Below are positions 37,570 to 50,170 of a stretch of DNA of 64,000 bases, piece by piece. Both the position numbers and the translations under genes were made by a program. Origin of the DNA: Nectonema munidae (lineage: Eukaryota; Nematomorpha; Nectonematoida; Nectonematidae); NCBI GenBank assembly GCA_030549495.1, contig JAUIRK010001017.1, positions 1 to 64,000 on the forward strand, read 5' to 3'. The notes below the pieces were generated by a model. That model did no database searches, was not told where the DNA came from, and saw only the letters and a list, made by a program, of their open reading frames with translations. The stretch's first letter is position 1; every line of letters begins with the position of its first letter.

Positions 37570-38395
37570 CGAATTCTTACTTTCTGCGTTTAATAGTTGC
37601 GTGATTTCATCACCTAGTATGCCCAGATCAATCTCGTCATTATCCGAACCAGTCTCTTTCTAGTAGTTGTCTGTTCACTGATGATTCCAGCCTTTGGGAA
37701 AGCTCGCACGACACTTGAGACTGATACCTTATCCCAGGCATTCACGATCCATGCAGATGGAGGCGTAACCTGGTAGAAATTGCCTCCCTGTTTTGGTGAA
37801 GGTGTGTTGTTGGCCTTCCGTCATTCAAAGGTCCCACGCAGATCGCCATTAAACTTTGAACGACCTGCTGACACCAATATAGCGGTTGAAGCTCTTTGGT
37901 TAATCCACCACGAATAATAACAACCTCCTAATTAATTTTCTTCACTTGGAACATTGACATGGTGGTGTGGAAGAAACCATTTGATCTCATAACGTAAACT
38001 TCTCTCAGCCACTCTCTCATCTTCTCGTGCATCATTCCTTTGAATTAGCCTTGATAATGACATCTGCCAAAATGACAATATGTGGTAGTTTCTGGCTATT
38101 ACGTTGGCAATTGAGAACTATTGTAAAGGATAACTTCTCGTTTTCTATGGTGCGTGTAGAAACCGGACATGTTCTTTGTTTCCTCGATAGTAAGATCCAT
38201 GGGGATGTCAAAGATGAGATGGAACTAGTCCATATTGATAATGTGTTTTGGCAGAATCCTGTAATTCTTTTGGCAGTTCCTGCGAAAGGTAGCTTTTGTG
38301 CGGATAAAGAAAACGAAATCACCAAGAAAGACCTTTTCAAAAGATTACCACTTCTAGTCAATATTTTTCAACAAAATTTCCCACATCATTTAAGA
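37570..38395 (-). pseudogene. Second pogo-like transposase relic
   Basis: The minus strand has NEKLSFTIVLNCQRNSQKLP (DDE core block, about 38060-38135) and, further along in other frames, EGQQHTFTKTGRQ (about 37810) and AFPKAGIISEQTTT (about 37675). These correspond in order to the core and C-terminal blocks of the relic at 28356-29335, to which it is related but clearly diverged. Many stops and frameshifts. It lies directly beside the first relic in the same orientation. Confidence 0.65.
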
Positions 38396-38782
38396 ATATG
38401 ACAAAGTGAAAAAGAATTTTAAAAATTAAAACATATGACTGAGTTATACCTCTTTTTTGAAATTTAGATTTAGTAGATTCGATTAAAGCTCTTTGTTTTT
38501 ACTAAATTGCCGGGGCCAACAAAATAAAAAAGTTTCAGTTTCTGAAAATATATCTTAAAAATGACATTATCTAACCATATTCCTTAAAAATCTCATATTC
38601 TTAACAGGGTTAGATAAGAGAATATACTATGATTTTTTTAACAACCTAATACTTCGTTAAACATATAGATCATTAAAAATGGTTTCTCTATCCTTTTTCA
38701 AAAAGCATTAATTTTTACCGCAAGTTGTCTTCCGATTTTTATTATTTCAAATCAAGCACGGAGCAAATTTTATTACAAAAAA

Positions 38783-39167
38783 GTATCCAATTAAATGGTT
38801 CACTGTAATTTCATCGTGGTAATTTCATGGCATAGTAAATTCATCGTGATTCAATACATCATCAGTATTTTCATCGTCAACTATTTTCATCGTGCAGGAA
38901 TTACATCGTCTTACTAATTTTATGCTTGACGGACGCTCAATGTTTTTTTTGTAAATATCCCTTTATAATTTTTTTATGTTTATTACGAACTTTTGTAAAT
39001 GTTCTTAATATAACATAAAAAACTAATTCTTAAATATAAGGTTTATACACAAATTGTGGGATTATCTTGTGACACCGCAAGGAAGTAATGGTTAATCCAT
39101 AAATCTCGTGATGTAATCACTATACGATGAAATTTCCACGATGAAATTACCGGATACCCAATTAAAT
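38783..39167. mobile_element. Short inverted-repeat element with long flanking duplication
   Basis: The inner ends are inverted: GTAATTTCATCGTGG at 38804-38818 and its complement CCACGATGAAATTAC at 39136-39150, a perfect 15-bp match that continues with one mismatch. The interior has several TTTCATCGT-type repeats. Both sides carry TAYCCAATTAAAT (38784-38796 and 39155-39167). A 13-bp duplication is longer than usual for cut-and-paste elements. No coding region. Confidence 0.55.
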
Positions 39168-41088
39168 ACACTGATCATCCTCTTGCGGGTTAGGAGATAT
39201 ATACATCATCATCTGGTATAAATTAAAAACTTTAAATTCGAAAAAAATTGTCAATTGAAGTGTGTATAACATGAAAGATGTGTTTGAAGTGATTCTCATA
39301 TGAAGAGTTTGCTTTTGAATATTTTTTATTTTTAATGAAATTTGACGTGATATACTAGTGTCCAGCCTATACTTCTGATGTAAATCTTGGATCACACAAT
39401 TCCATTCCAATGTTTATTTAATTTTTTTTCAAATATGTAATATAACACTCTAAATTTCTATAAATAGAGATGGTTGAGTTATTTTTATTTTATAAAATAT
39501 GATAAAATCTAATGATCTCCCAATACTTTCAATGCAAAATTTGGTTGAAAATGAAACCAGTAGAGAATATCTGTTTAAAAAAACTCCATCTTCTTTTGAG
39601 ATGAAACTAGTTAGTTAGGAAGGTTTTCTAATTATAAAGTGCATATATAGCAAGTTAAAATTAAATGACCCATATACTCGCCCAAGCGCTTTCCAATAGT
39701 TTACATTGGTTAGTTTAAAATATTGTTTTGCTTTCAAGCCTCCATTTACTGTTCTAAATTAAATATTTCAACTTTGAAAAAAATCACTCAATTATTTGAT
39801 ATTGGTTTATTTTGCAGGGTCAGTCTGGTTATTTGCTTCAAAGAAAAACACGAAATGAACTTTGCAATTTTAAATTGTTATTTTTAAATATCAATGGTAT
39901 TCCAGTAAAAGAGAAAGTGATTTTATACTTCAGGTGGTAAAAAATTGACTACATAATTAAAGGAGCAGTTAATGTTAATACAACATTTCTTGATTCCCTT
40001 TCAATTTTTTATAAGAAAATTTTATTGAATTTAATACCGTATTTTGTCATTATTATTTACTCTCTTCTACTTTAGAAAAAAATCTTACATTTTAAGGGTC
40101 AGTAGAGGTCAATTTTTATCACTTTATGAATATTTTAATTTTATGTGGTAAAAAAAAAATTTTATTCAAAAAACCCAATGAAATGTGTTGTCACCAAAAT
40201 AATTTTTTTTTCTAATTATTAGGAGTGACTTTAGCGTATTTTTTTAAAAATATAACCTATTTTGTTAAAATTTTTGACATTTATTATTTTTATGTTACTC
40301 ATCAGTCATCTATAATTGCTTTCTGTTCACTCATCGAATCCATTAAAATGGTTACCAACATAGATGAATATATATGCATTCTTACAATGCGTGTTTACCA
40401 TTGGTTATATTGATGTATCATGGATGCATGCATGAATCTTTACCACTTCATTATGAAAAAGATTAGAGTTTTCGTTTGTTTACGCGTTTACCTAGTTGTT
40501 ATTATCAGGTATAGTATACAATCCATAGGTTAATTCGCTCAAATTAAATCAAAACATGGCGTGTGATACGTCAAACATCGATTATTATTATTGATTAAAA
40601 CATTGTTTTTTCAATTTTGAAATCAAAAGACAACTTTTCATTGTAGGTATACACTACCTTTGATTAAATAATACGTTATTGACATTTAATTCATAATTGG
40701 CGCACCAATAGAATCGCCTTATTATTAAGAGCGACATTAGCTTATTCTTTTTTAAAAACGGTTGTTACCAACATAGATGAATGAATGATGAATGCGTTAC
40801 AAAGTTAATATTGATTTTTATCTTGAGTGTTTACCATTGTTATTTATTATTATTGATAAATGATCGATGCGCCTAATAAATCTTTGCTCCTGCATTGTTG
40901 ACATCCAAGGCGTAATTGGCCAATCGCCAAAACATTTTATTGTGAAAAAGATTACACCTTGCGTTCATATCCTCTTGAGGGTTCGAAAGATAGTGACTAA
41001 AAATATGAAGGGTTGTCTGCCGCACCCAACCTCATAAAGGGAACATTTCCAATCGTTAAATCTATGATTACGAGTTTGAAGAGAAAAA
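39168..41088. other. AT-rich region without recognised gene
   Basis: Almost 2 kb of AT-rich DNA. Short direct repeats such as ACCAACATAGATGAAT occur at about 40353 and 40769, in a partly duplicated segment of roughly 415 bp spacing. No coding similarity seen. Confidence 0.45.
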
Positions 41089-41175
41089 CAGTAAATCCCC
41101 TCAAATGCGACCTATCGTTCAGCCATATCAAAAGAATCGTATTTGCAAGGAAGTCGTTATAGAGGGGTTTTACTT
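41089..41175. mobile_element. Very short Tigger-like MITE
   Basis: It starts CAGTAAATCCCCTCAAATGC and ends as the inverse of AAGTAAAACCCCTCTATAAC, two imperfect inverted ends of the Tigger type. Only 87 bp, with no clear TA duplication on the left. Tentative. Confidence 0.35.
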
Positions 41176-41389
41176 TTTTAATAAAAAAATAAAGTTACTA
41201 CTACATTTCGTTCGTAACAGGAACTTACGAGTTAATTACTTGAAAGAAAACATGGAAAAGCAATGGTTTATTGAAAAATAATAAAAAAAATTTCATTAAT
41301 GAAAAAAATCATCTATTTTAGATTGTTTTGTTGTTTTTACTGAATGTGATTGAGAGATTTTGACATTAAACTAAGCAATGTTTCATCTT

Positions 41390-41800
41390 GTGATTGGAGA
41401 GCTCTATCTCTGATCTTCTCAAGGTAAATCATCGTTGTTTTTTGTTGATTATTTGCTCTTCTATCAATTCATCATCATCACAATCTTCTTCATTGTCAGA
41501 AAGATCCTCTCTTCTAGCTTCAGATCTAATTTTTCCTTCCCAATCAGTTTCACTTGTAGCTATAGGATGTATGGCCGAATCTAACTCAACAAAGTTTTTC
41601 CACTCAGTTTCTGTCATTAAATTAAGTAAAATTTTCTTCTTGAGGTAAAACTTCATTATAGGTAAAACCACATTTAGGAAAGCATTTTTTAATCATCAAA
41701 GGCGTTACCGAATCCCATGAATCTTTCAATCAACTTATTGCATCAAGTATACTGACCTAAGCCGCAATTTCTGACTCAACAGCTTCTTTCTAGAATTTAG
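41390..41800 (-). pseudogene. Tigger/pogo transposase C-terminal relic
   Basis: On the minus strand 41770-41680 reads WDSVTPLMIKKCFPKCGF, the conserved block near the C-terminus of Tigger-type transposases. It continues with ETEWKNFVELDSAIHPIATS and the acidic tail DLSDNEEDCDDDELIEEQII, ending at 41429. A frameshift separates the two parts. The rest of the protein is not readable. Confidence 0.6.
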
Positions 41801-41879
41801 TGGTCGTAATTTGACTATTGACAGATTCACTGGTAGAATAGTTCTACTCTCAACTGCCATGGGAACGATATAGTCGAAC

Positions 41880-42310
41880 AAGAAAGAAATTCCAGAAGAA
41901 ATTAAAATTAATGAAGATGGTCAAGAGTTTAACTATAAAGGTTTGCTGGAAGATGGAAAGAAAATATTTATCTCTACATAGCTACGTGGTTAAACAAAAT
42001 TTAAAGGAAAAAAGGGTTTTAATTTAATCATAACGTCCTGCCATAGTGTATATTAGAAAAGATGTCAAAAAAGAAGCACGCTGTTTTTAAACAATATGAT
42101 TTTCAAAAAGGAGGTAGATATAATTGATCACAAAATTAAAATAGTTCTTCAAAATCGCGAAAGAATAGAACATGGATAAATGCTGCATTTAGTTATCTTT
42201 TAGATGCATCAAGAGTGAATGATATGACTATTTAAAGTATGAATCTTGATTTAAACCTGAGGCAGGCAAATCCCTTAAAACTGGCAGTATATTCATTGAT
42301 TCTTCCAGCC
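41880..42310 (+). pseudogene. piggyBac transposase relic
   Basis: The block around 42085-42240 reads KQYDFQKGG, then (shifted) VDIIDHKIK and NAAFSYLLDASRVND. This is the third-Asp region and the following helical block of piggyBac transposases. Frameshifts and stops are frequent. It directly abuts the Tigger relic on the other strand. Confidence 0.55.
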
Positions 42311-42339
42311 CTAAAGAGTAGAGACAAAAATGGACTCAT

Positions 42340-42615
42340 AATTTTTAAATAATGTTTCTAAAACTCAACCGTAAAACAAGTAAAGTAATATGGAAGGTCT
42401 ACTCACAAGTCAAACAAGTCTTGATATAAAAAAGACTGGTGGAGCGAAAGACTTTTTCACCCTCTTTGAAATAATATTGGAGGGGAGGGGGGTGTTGCAC
42501 AATAGTAAATTTAATCAAAAATCTTTTTAAAACATACTTGTCTCCCCTTAGTTCAACCTTAAAACAAGAAAAGTAAAATGGAAAGCCTACTCACAAGTCA
42601 AACAAATCTTTTAAA
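42340..42615. repeat. Partial tandem duplication, 188-bp spacing
   Basis: The block with AACCGTAAAACAAG, GGTCTACTCACAAGTC at 42368-42415 recurs at 42555-42603 as AACCTTAAAACAAG, GCCTACTCACAAGTC. Between them lies a G-rich patch (42479-42495). The two copies differ at several positions. No coding region recognised. Confidence 0.6.
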
Positions 42616-43030
42616 TGATGTAAAAGATATAGAATTGAGACAATTCAAAATGACCCCCTCGCCTCCCGGATGTGCGCCCCTAGCTGAAACTGGGATTAAA
42701 AAAAAGAAGAAAAATGTGGTTAAATTGCACGTGGAATTTTTCTATACGACATGTAATCATGAGACTGTAAGTTTTTTTATATTATAAACTATAATATAAC
42801 TAATTATATTTTTGTTTGGTTTAACTGCCCCAAAGAGTAAAAAACAAGTAAGTCACTATTTTTGTGGAGAACTCTTTCAGTTGCAAAGTCTTCTCATTGT
42901 ATTTCTTGTTAGGATGAAGCAAAAAATGGTCACTTTGTTTTACAAAATATCTGTGTATCTTTAGAAAAAGAATACGACGAAAAAAAAGAAGAAAGAATAA
43001 TCGAAAATATATTTTCGCATGTTCTACAAA

Positions 43031-43176
43031 GGTAAAGGTACCCCGGGGTGTTTTCATCGAGAAGGCACAATTGCGCCACTTGTATCGAACTATGAGGAAA
43101 GCAGGCGTGATGCGGAATCGAACCCAAGACCTTGAGTTATCGAATCCAGCATCTAACCAACCCTACTCACGCCCCC
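43031..43176 (-). repeat. tRNA-derived SINE
   Basis: Read on the minus strand: GGGGGCGTGAGTAGGGTTGG (A-box region), CTTGGGTTCGATTCC (B box), then CATAGTTCGATACAAGTGGC, TGTGCCTTCTCGATGAAAAC and GTACCTTTACCTTT. It aligns over its whole length with 55145-55293 and 58275-58416, which defines the family. Pol III promoter boxes in the head mark it as tRNA-derived. It probably moves using LINE machinery. Confidence 0.8.
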
Positions 43177-44587
43177 TTAAACAATTTGAACAATAAATTA
43201 CTTCAAACTTTTTTTGAACTTGAATGCTTTATGATTTATTTAAATAACATTATTTTTGTTGATTGTTATTTTTGACAGGTTTGATGGATTTGCATACAAT
43301 AAAATATAATTATGAAATCAGAATATTTAAAAAAGGTGCATACGTGTTAAAACCAGGGACGCACATTCCCCTCTTCGACCAATGTGATTTCAAGGGGGCG
43401 AAAAAGCCTTTTGCCGCCAATAATTTTGAATTTTCTCAATTCTAAAGTCTTAGAATAAATATTTAAAATCTTCCAAAAACGTTCTTAACGTTGAACTAAG
43501 GGGAGACAAAAAATGTTTTGGAAGGATGATATTGCAGAACATTTTTGATATAAATATACTATTGTGTTTTAAGGAATATTGAAATTTTTATTACTTGTAA
43601 TTGAATTTAAAAAATGTTTTTAAATAAAAATGATATTTTCCATCAATTTTATTATCCTCTTTCTTCCCTCGATATTATAGGGAACTTTGTTCTCTTGTAA
43701 GTTTACTATTCTGAATTATATCGCATAGATATATAAATAAATGGTATATAAGAAAAGAGAAACACAAACTAAATTTTATTTGTAAAAACCTCCCTTACAC
43801 TTTTACACGGGAAAAATACAAATGTGAATGAGAGCAGTCGACAGATGCGCATATATCATCTATGTTGTTAACACACCTAAAAGATCACATATGCATCTGT
43901 GGAAATTTGATTAAGAAAGTCCACACTGCACTGCAACAAGCGATTCCAATTCTATGCGGTTAAAACGACACTAGCTTAGGCACACAGGAAAGAGAATAAC
44001 TGTCATGGTATTGAAAGTTAAGCGAAGAGTTGACAGACACACACACACACATACACAATGGAAATGGATATGACGGAATAATGTGAGGATATGAATGAGA
44101 TGATTAAATATCATAAAATATTGCAAAAACACAAGAGAGGAATAGGCTTCCACATTCACAAAGATAAAATCCCAAAATATAGGAATGTATATATATATAT
44201 ATATGTGGGGATTAAAACAAAGAAATAGATATGTGAAAATAAATCTTAAAATTGTATGCATGCACGTATAATATTTTGATAATGTCTGGGTAATGAAAAA
44301 AAAGATATATCGTACTATTCATATATGCATGAGATATCAAAGGCATTTGTGAAAAAGATAAAACTTGGAATTGTTTGATGCGCATACAAACTTTGGAAAA
44401 TATTTTAAAAAAAGCAAGAAACATCTCATTTCTTTTTGGCATGAATTCTTTTGAGTGTATAAATAATGTTTTTTTAGTTTTGTTTTGTTAGAGATTAGAG
44501 CTTATAAACTAGGAAAAATGTCTTTTGATGAGAGAATAAGGGAGAGATGAAAAGGGCAGGTTGAATTTTTCTCAAAGGGAGCCATTT
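43177..44587. other. Intergenic stretch beyond the synaptophysin 3' end
   Basis: Contains a single arm of the foldback repeat (about 43545-43590), a short (CA)n at 44036-44051 and a (TA)n at 44188-44202. The 3' UTR of the synaptophysin gene should lie at its right end on the minus strand, but I cannot place the poly(A) site. Confidence 0.45.
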
Positions 44588-44689
<102 letters not shown>

Positions 44690-45378
44690 CTAAAATAATT
44701 AATGTGTATAATTCTTTAATTCGATGTTTCTTAGCCGATTTATTAATGCTCACGTGTTTGAACACCAATCGTCTGAACTTAAAGCAGATGATTTATATTT
44801 TATGGGGCATTAATGTCCCTTTGGACCGAAAAGGGTAAACAAAAAAGGGTAGTGAAACAAAATTCTCACTCCATTACAAATTTTTATTAAGATATGTTAA
44901 TAGAAACGAATTTTGCCACACGGGGAGAAAGCCCCTACTGACGCCTGGTAGCTATGCCACTGAAACAGCATTTGGAGATTTCTTCCGTTCACAACCATCT
45001 CAGGTTCTTCTCGATTTGTATTCTAAAAATCCTTCTGTTAAATTCATCTACACATTTTACCTGTGCTCACGCTTCTCATTTTGCTTTAATTGAATATTAT
45101 GTTGAACAAAAGAAGAGGATGATCTGAGGAAAAATTGATTGATTTGAAAGACATAATAAATATATTTTTTTTAATTTGATGTTCAGGGTTATATGTCGCA
45201 GGCAGAAATTTAAGAATGGGGGTTTAGGGAAACAAGCGCGTCGTTTAGTTGGGTCTTTAGTTTACTGGAGGTTCACAATTTTATACTTTTTGAAACGAAA
45301 ACGAGAGTCGTTGTACAAGCATTAAGTCGGCTCATACGACAACACGCAACGGAAGATGAGGTAAAGAAGAGCTCTTAC

Positions 45379-45564
45379 GACAGAAATGTTTAGGAGAGTG
45401 AAGTTTCCAGAAAAGACGGAACTACAGATACAAGTCATGCACTTTGCAACACGCGTAATGACGTATTCGGGGTTTGTGTGAAATTTGAGAAGACTGAGAT
45501 TGTGAGCCCATAAGCACGAAGCGAGGAACCAGAGAAAGGCGAACAGAGCTGTCAACACAAAATC
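45379..45564 (-). CDS. Synaptophysin-family protein, exon with third membrane segment
   Basis: The acceptor TTTTTAG precedes DFVLTALFAFLWFLASCLWA (third transmembrane segment), then HNLSLLKFHTNPEYVI and a Cys-containing luminal loop ending SGNFTLLNISV. The donor is GTAAGAG. The order, the DF-(T/A)-FAF-W core and the loop before the fourth segment match synaptophysin, pantophysin and synaptoporin. 186 bp, phase 0 at both ends. The two Cys in KCMTCIC may form the second luminal disulfide. The intron to the last exon is 689 bp. Confidence 0.9.
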
Positions 45565-45801
45565 CTAAAAAGGCAAAACAACTCTAATTGAAGATCCTAG
45601 AAATAATGAGATCAAACTAAAATTCGGCGCAAATAACGCGAGTTAATGATCACTGAGATTCAAATTTGAGAAACAAAAAACATCGTCCTTTGCTGCTGAA
45701 TCCGCATGGTAAGACATGCCTCACACACAATTTATAGGATTTTTTGGAGCGTGGTGCATTTTGCGACAGGATAGCCTCAGATTAAACAAAAAATTTCATT
45801 T

Positions 45802-45874
45802 TGGGTACTTCGAGAATCGAACCCGAGACCTGTGGAATGAAATCCCTGAGGTCTAACCGCTATGCCACTAGAGT
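45802..45874 (-). repeat. tRNA-like unit (SINE head or tRNA pseudogene)
   Basis: On the minus strand: TCTAGTGGCATAGCGGTTAG (A box), then CTCGGGTTCGATTCTCG (B box and T arm). A 5-bp stem GACCT/AGGTC sits where the anticodon stem should be, but its loop is 17 bases, so this is not a standard tRNA. No SINE body like that at 43031-43176 follows. Confidence 0.45.
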
Positions 45875-46598
45875 TATATTTGAAAAACAAGATTCAACAC
45901 AATAAATGACATTTTGGCCTTGTTATGCCGAAAAATAATTTTTTTTTATGAATTTAGGAAACTTTCTGTCATTTAAATATTTTTCAAAATGGGAGACCTA
46001 AGAGTAGCTTAATAAAATCTTTGAACCGAAAAATATAAGAAAAAAAAGATTTTAAGCTACGGCAAACTTTAAGGAGATAGATTATTATTTATTAAAAAAT
46101 AAGTGTAATTTGCATTATTATATTGTAAATATGAAATCAAAAAAAAATCGATAACACTTTTTAGGAGTTTGTTCTCACTTCCAACAATGGAATGCAGGCC
46201 CGTCAATAAGGTGGGGGGGGGGGGGGGGGGGGGGGAGAGAGGGGCACTGCCCCCTGGAAATTCTTCTGCCCCTTCTAAAGAATATTTTCATGATAAATCT
46301 TTGCTAAACCATTTTGTGTGTAAGATAGCATTTGTCTGGCGCCAATTTCAATGTGTCTCTAGATTTTTTTCTATCCTTAACATATGCACAAACATTTGAA
46401 GTGTGTAATCACTGCTTTTTGCTTCTCATACACATATCATAGATAACAAAAAGCTGAAAATTTCTTATTTCTATTACTTCCTTGTGATAATGTCAAGCTT
46501 TGATATCTTCTATTAGGAAGCGTATTTGATAGAGATAGAAAAAAATGGATACAATACGCAAGTTCACTTTAGTCAGCTTTCTTCATTGCATTTTCCTT

Positions 46599-46942
<344 letters not shown>

Positions 46943-47029
46943 AGAGAGACTCAGTTAAAACTTTATGTTTTTTTACCTAATTGTTATTAATCTTGAGTTA
47001 TTAGCAGTGAGCACGTGTTAGCATTAGCG

Positions 47030-49869
47030 CAACTGATGTAGACTCTTGAGTTTTTGTCGAAGAAACAAATACTCTTGGTACTTCGACCGAGGATTTGGGT
47101 CTGAAAGATCAAGGTTCTCATCAACCTCTATGTGAGAATAGTTTTAAGGTGACAAATGGGAGAAAATTCAAGAATATAAAGTTTATCCTTGTCTTGAATA
47201 CCCAATCACAAAACAGGCAGCCTTTTGTTTTGCCAGTCGTCATTTTTCAACCAAAGGGTAATTTTTTTCACAAAATATATAATAACCCGTTATTTACCAT
47301 ATTATCTTTTGAGAACTTAACAATTTGTTTATATTTATTTGCTTCGATAGTTTAAAATAAAGTATGTTGGCTTTTTGATTGACTTGTCCAATCTAATTCT
47401 GGTAATAAATGGGTTTAAAATGGTCTGTTGCCTGTTTAATTAATACACATTTAACCCCAACCAATGAATACCGGTTTGAGGAAACCTTTACATCTATTGG
47501 CTTTAGATCTTGGAAAAATCTCTATCCTCTAACCAAGGTTTTGATAAACATGATAAAAGTGCTTCACATAAACAATCATTTATAGCTTCTGTATAAAATT
47601 CTGTAACAAACTCAGTTTCACACATCTTATTCAAAGAAAAAGTTGAAAACAACAAGTAATTATTTGTTTTTTTTACTAAATTTTTTGTCTGTTTTAGGAT
47701 ATTATATAAGCTCAATATTTGAAGTTATTAAACGTTTGGTATTAAATGAACTACCTCTACGCGGTGATAAAGAAAACACGGATATTCTGACATTTTCTTA
47801 TGAAAAATCAAAGGAACTTTTTTTGAACTTAATGAGTTTTATGATACAAAAAGATAAACGCCTTGAAGAAGTATAATATTTTCCGCATTTTAAATTTGAA
47901 AAGAGCATGATGTACGATTTCTTTTATTTTTTCATTCAGATAGTTAAGACGATTCCAAAGAATTGCCATTACCTCTCACCAAGTTCACAAAATGAATTTA
48001 TAATTATTCTCAAGGATATTGTGTTGAAAAAATGCATTCATAATTTAGCTACTGCTGATACGCCTTTTTATACAATCAAAGTAGATGGAACTAGGGATAT
48101 TTCAAACACTCAAGTTCTTTCGATAGTAGGCTTAACAGTTCTGTATTTTGTGTTGATATTTTGTAAAAGTTAGTTTTCCATAGGTTGGGCAATACTGTAA
48201 AAATGGCAAAGCTAAGGAGGATTTGATAGGAATACCGCACTTATCAAGCCTCAAGGCTAAAGACATCGCCGAAACAATTGTAAATGTTTTGAGATCATTG
48301 AAAATTCCCGTTGAAGAAATTGTTGGGCATGGATACGATGGTGCTAATGTGATGTCAGGTTGGTTTTTTTAGTTAATTGTTCAGCAACTTTAGTCAAAAC
48401 ATACTCTCAAAGTACTAACTAAAGGGGGAGTGAAAAAACACATGAATGATTTTATTGGAAGAGAAACTCTTTTCATCCACTGCTTCAATCATCAACGCCA
48501 CCTTGTTGTTATGCATGCTATGCAACAAAATTCAGAAAGTCAAAAGTTTTTTGCAATGTGTAATGGACTTGAAAAGTTATTTACAAGATACGAAGTCTCA
48601 AGAATTTATAAAGGGAAAAAATTAAAAATATTTCTTCTTATGACATGGACTAATCATTTTGAAACTTCATGCATAGTTCTTAAAAATCATGAAACGATTT
48701 TGGATGTTCTTGAACATGGTATTTTCTATTGGTTGTTTATATACCACATTAGTAATACGTAAAAGATTTACTTCGTTGATATTTTTTAAAGCATGAACAG
48801 TTGTAATCAAGACATTTGTTTAAAATCAACAGGTCTGTACAGATTAATAAAAAACAAGGAAATCATTTTTACAGGTTTGGTTGTTAGAAAAATTTAAGAT
48901 TTGCTTAAGCCTTCGGATGATTATTTGCAAGTAATTTTTTTTTATTATTTAGTTTCAGTTCAAAATAGTTTTATTGTTATATAGTCTGAAAAATGCGATG
49001 TTCTGAAACCCACAGAAATGATAGATTTTACAATCAAGGAAATTGGAAATATTAAAAAACATTGTGAATTCGAAAATACTTTTGATGAAATGAATCGATT
49101 CGAAAGAGATGAAAAGTTGAAGAGAATGAGGGGAAGAAAAGAAAAAATATTAACAGAGAATAATACGGGTATTACTTTGATGTTCATTTCTTTTAATATA
49201 TCTGAAAAAACGCAATTTTAAGAAAACGAAAACTTTTATTATGAAAGTCTTATGAACAAACTTATAGATTCTGTCATTCAGGAGCTGTCATTAAGGTTTT
49301 TTTTGAAAATAATTATTTATTAATTATTCTTATTCATATTTTTCTCAAAGATTCAATAGAAAAAGTTTTCAAATATTCCGATCGATTCAAGCACTGTTAC
49401 CGTCTTTATCAATGTTTTTAGAATCAAAATCAATTTTTCTCCCTCTTTTAACAATTTTCAATATTAATCCTAACGATGGTGTACTTGATAATGAACTCAA
49501 AATTTTAAAGGTTTTTAGGATCTAACTTTGTTTTTCTTAACTTTTTACAAGTAACTTCTGTATTTATTAGCCCTTTATACTTTCAAAATTTGATCCAATG
49601 ATTCATGAGTCTCTTGAAGATGTGTTCTCTATATTCTTTTCAATGAAAGATGCCTTTCCTAACGTTTTTAGTTTGTATGCTGGTACATGTTTTTCGATTT
49701 ATTTTTTATCTGATAAGAATTTTTCAATTTTTAGATTACATTTGGTGTCTGGACAGCAGTATGTGAAAGAGTTTTTTCGAGTTTTAAAAGAATTTTTATT
49801 TTATCAAGAAGTTCTTGCAACGAAAACAGAAAAGAAGCTCTTATTCTACTTTCTTTTATGCGAGAGTAA
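47030..49869 (+). pseudogene. hAT (TTF zinc finger/DUF4371) transposase relic with about nine short introns
   Basis: Homology resumes after each small gap at consistent GT..AG pairs. Exons read by eye: 47030-47257 (LGLKDQGSHQP; TTF finger with YPCLEYPITKQAAFCFASRHF, one expected Cys now Ser), about 47420-47660 (FTSIGFRSWKNL, GFDKHDKSASHK), 47698-47870, 47940-48125 (TIKVDGTRDIS, first catalytic Asp), 48184-48358 (VGHGYDGANVMSG, second Asp), 48425-48718 (HCFNHQRHL), 48833-48930, 48985-49168, 49223-49295, 49351-49510, 49571-49663 and 49735-49869 (AVCERVFSSFKRI, dimerisation domain with the Glu). The last nine introns are 54-114 bp and mostly keep phase. Defects: a frameshift at about 47145, another at about 47530, stops at about 47595 and 48894. 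It is decayed, but the splice pattern is clear. Confidence 0.7.
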
Positions 49870-50037
49870 ACTTCTGAAATAACAAAAGATGAATATCTAA
49901 AAGAGTTTACTTTTTAACAAATTTACTTGAAAATCATTTGTTATAAGAGAAATCATTGTACAAATTAATTAGGCTTAATAAATAATTATTTAATTGTTGT
50001 ATTTTTTCAATTTATTTGTAAAAAATACTGTGTCTTG

Positions 50038-50170
50038 GGCGCGTGAGTTGAGTGGTTAAAACTTAGAACGCTGGACTCGATACTCAAATCGGTTGGGTTC
50101 GAATCAAGCACATGCCAATCTTTTCCTGGTTCGATACAAGTGGTGTACCAGTATTCGTTGAAAACATACG
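50038..50170 (+). repeat. Diverged tRNA-derived SINE
   Basis: GGGCGCGTGAGTTGAGTGGT, then GGTTGGGTTCGAATC (B box) and GGTTCGATACAAGTGGTGTA follow the SINE family order. It lies just inside the right end of the hAT element 46195-50251, so it inserted there or was carried along. Confidence 0.65.

Noticed and set aside
45802-45874. Spliced or functional tRNA in the synaptophysin intron
   Set aside because: The anticodon stem would enclose a 17-base loop and no tRNA intron pattern is evident; kept as a tRNA-like repeat.
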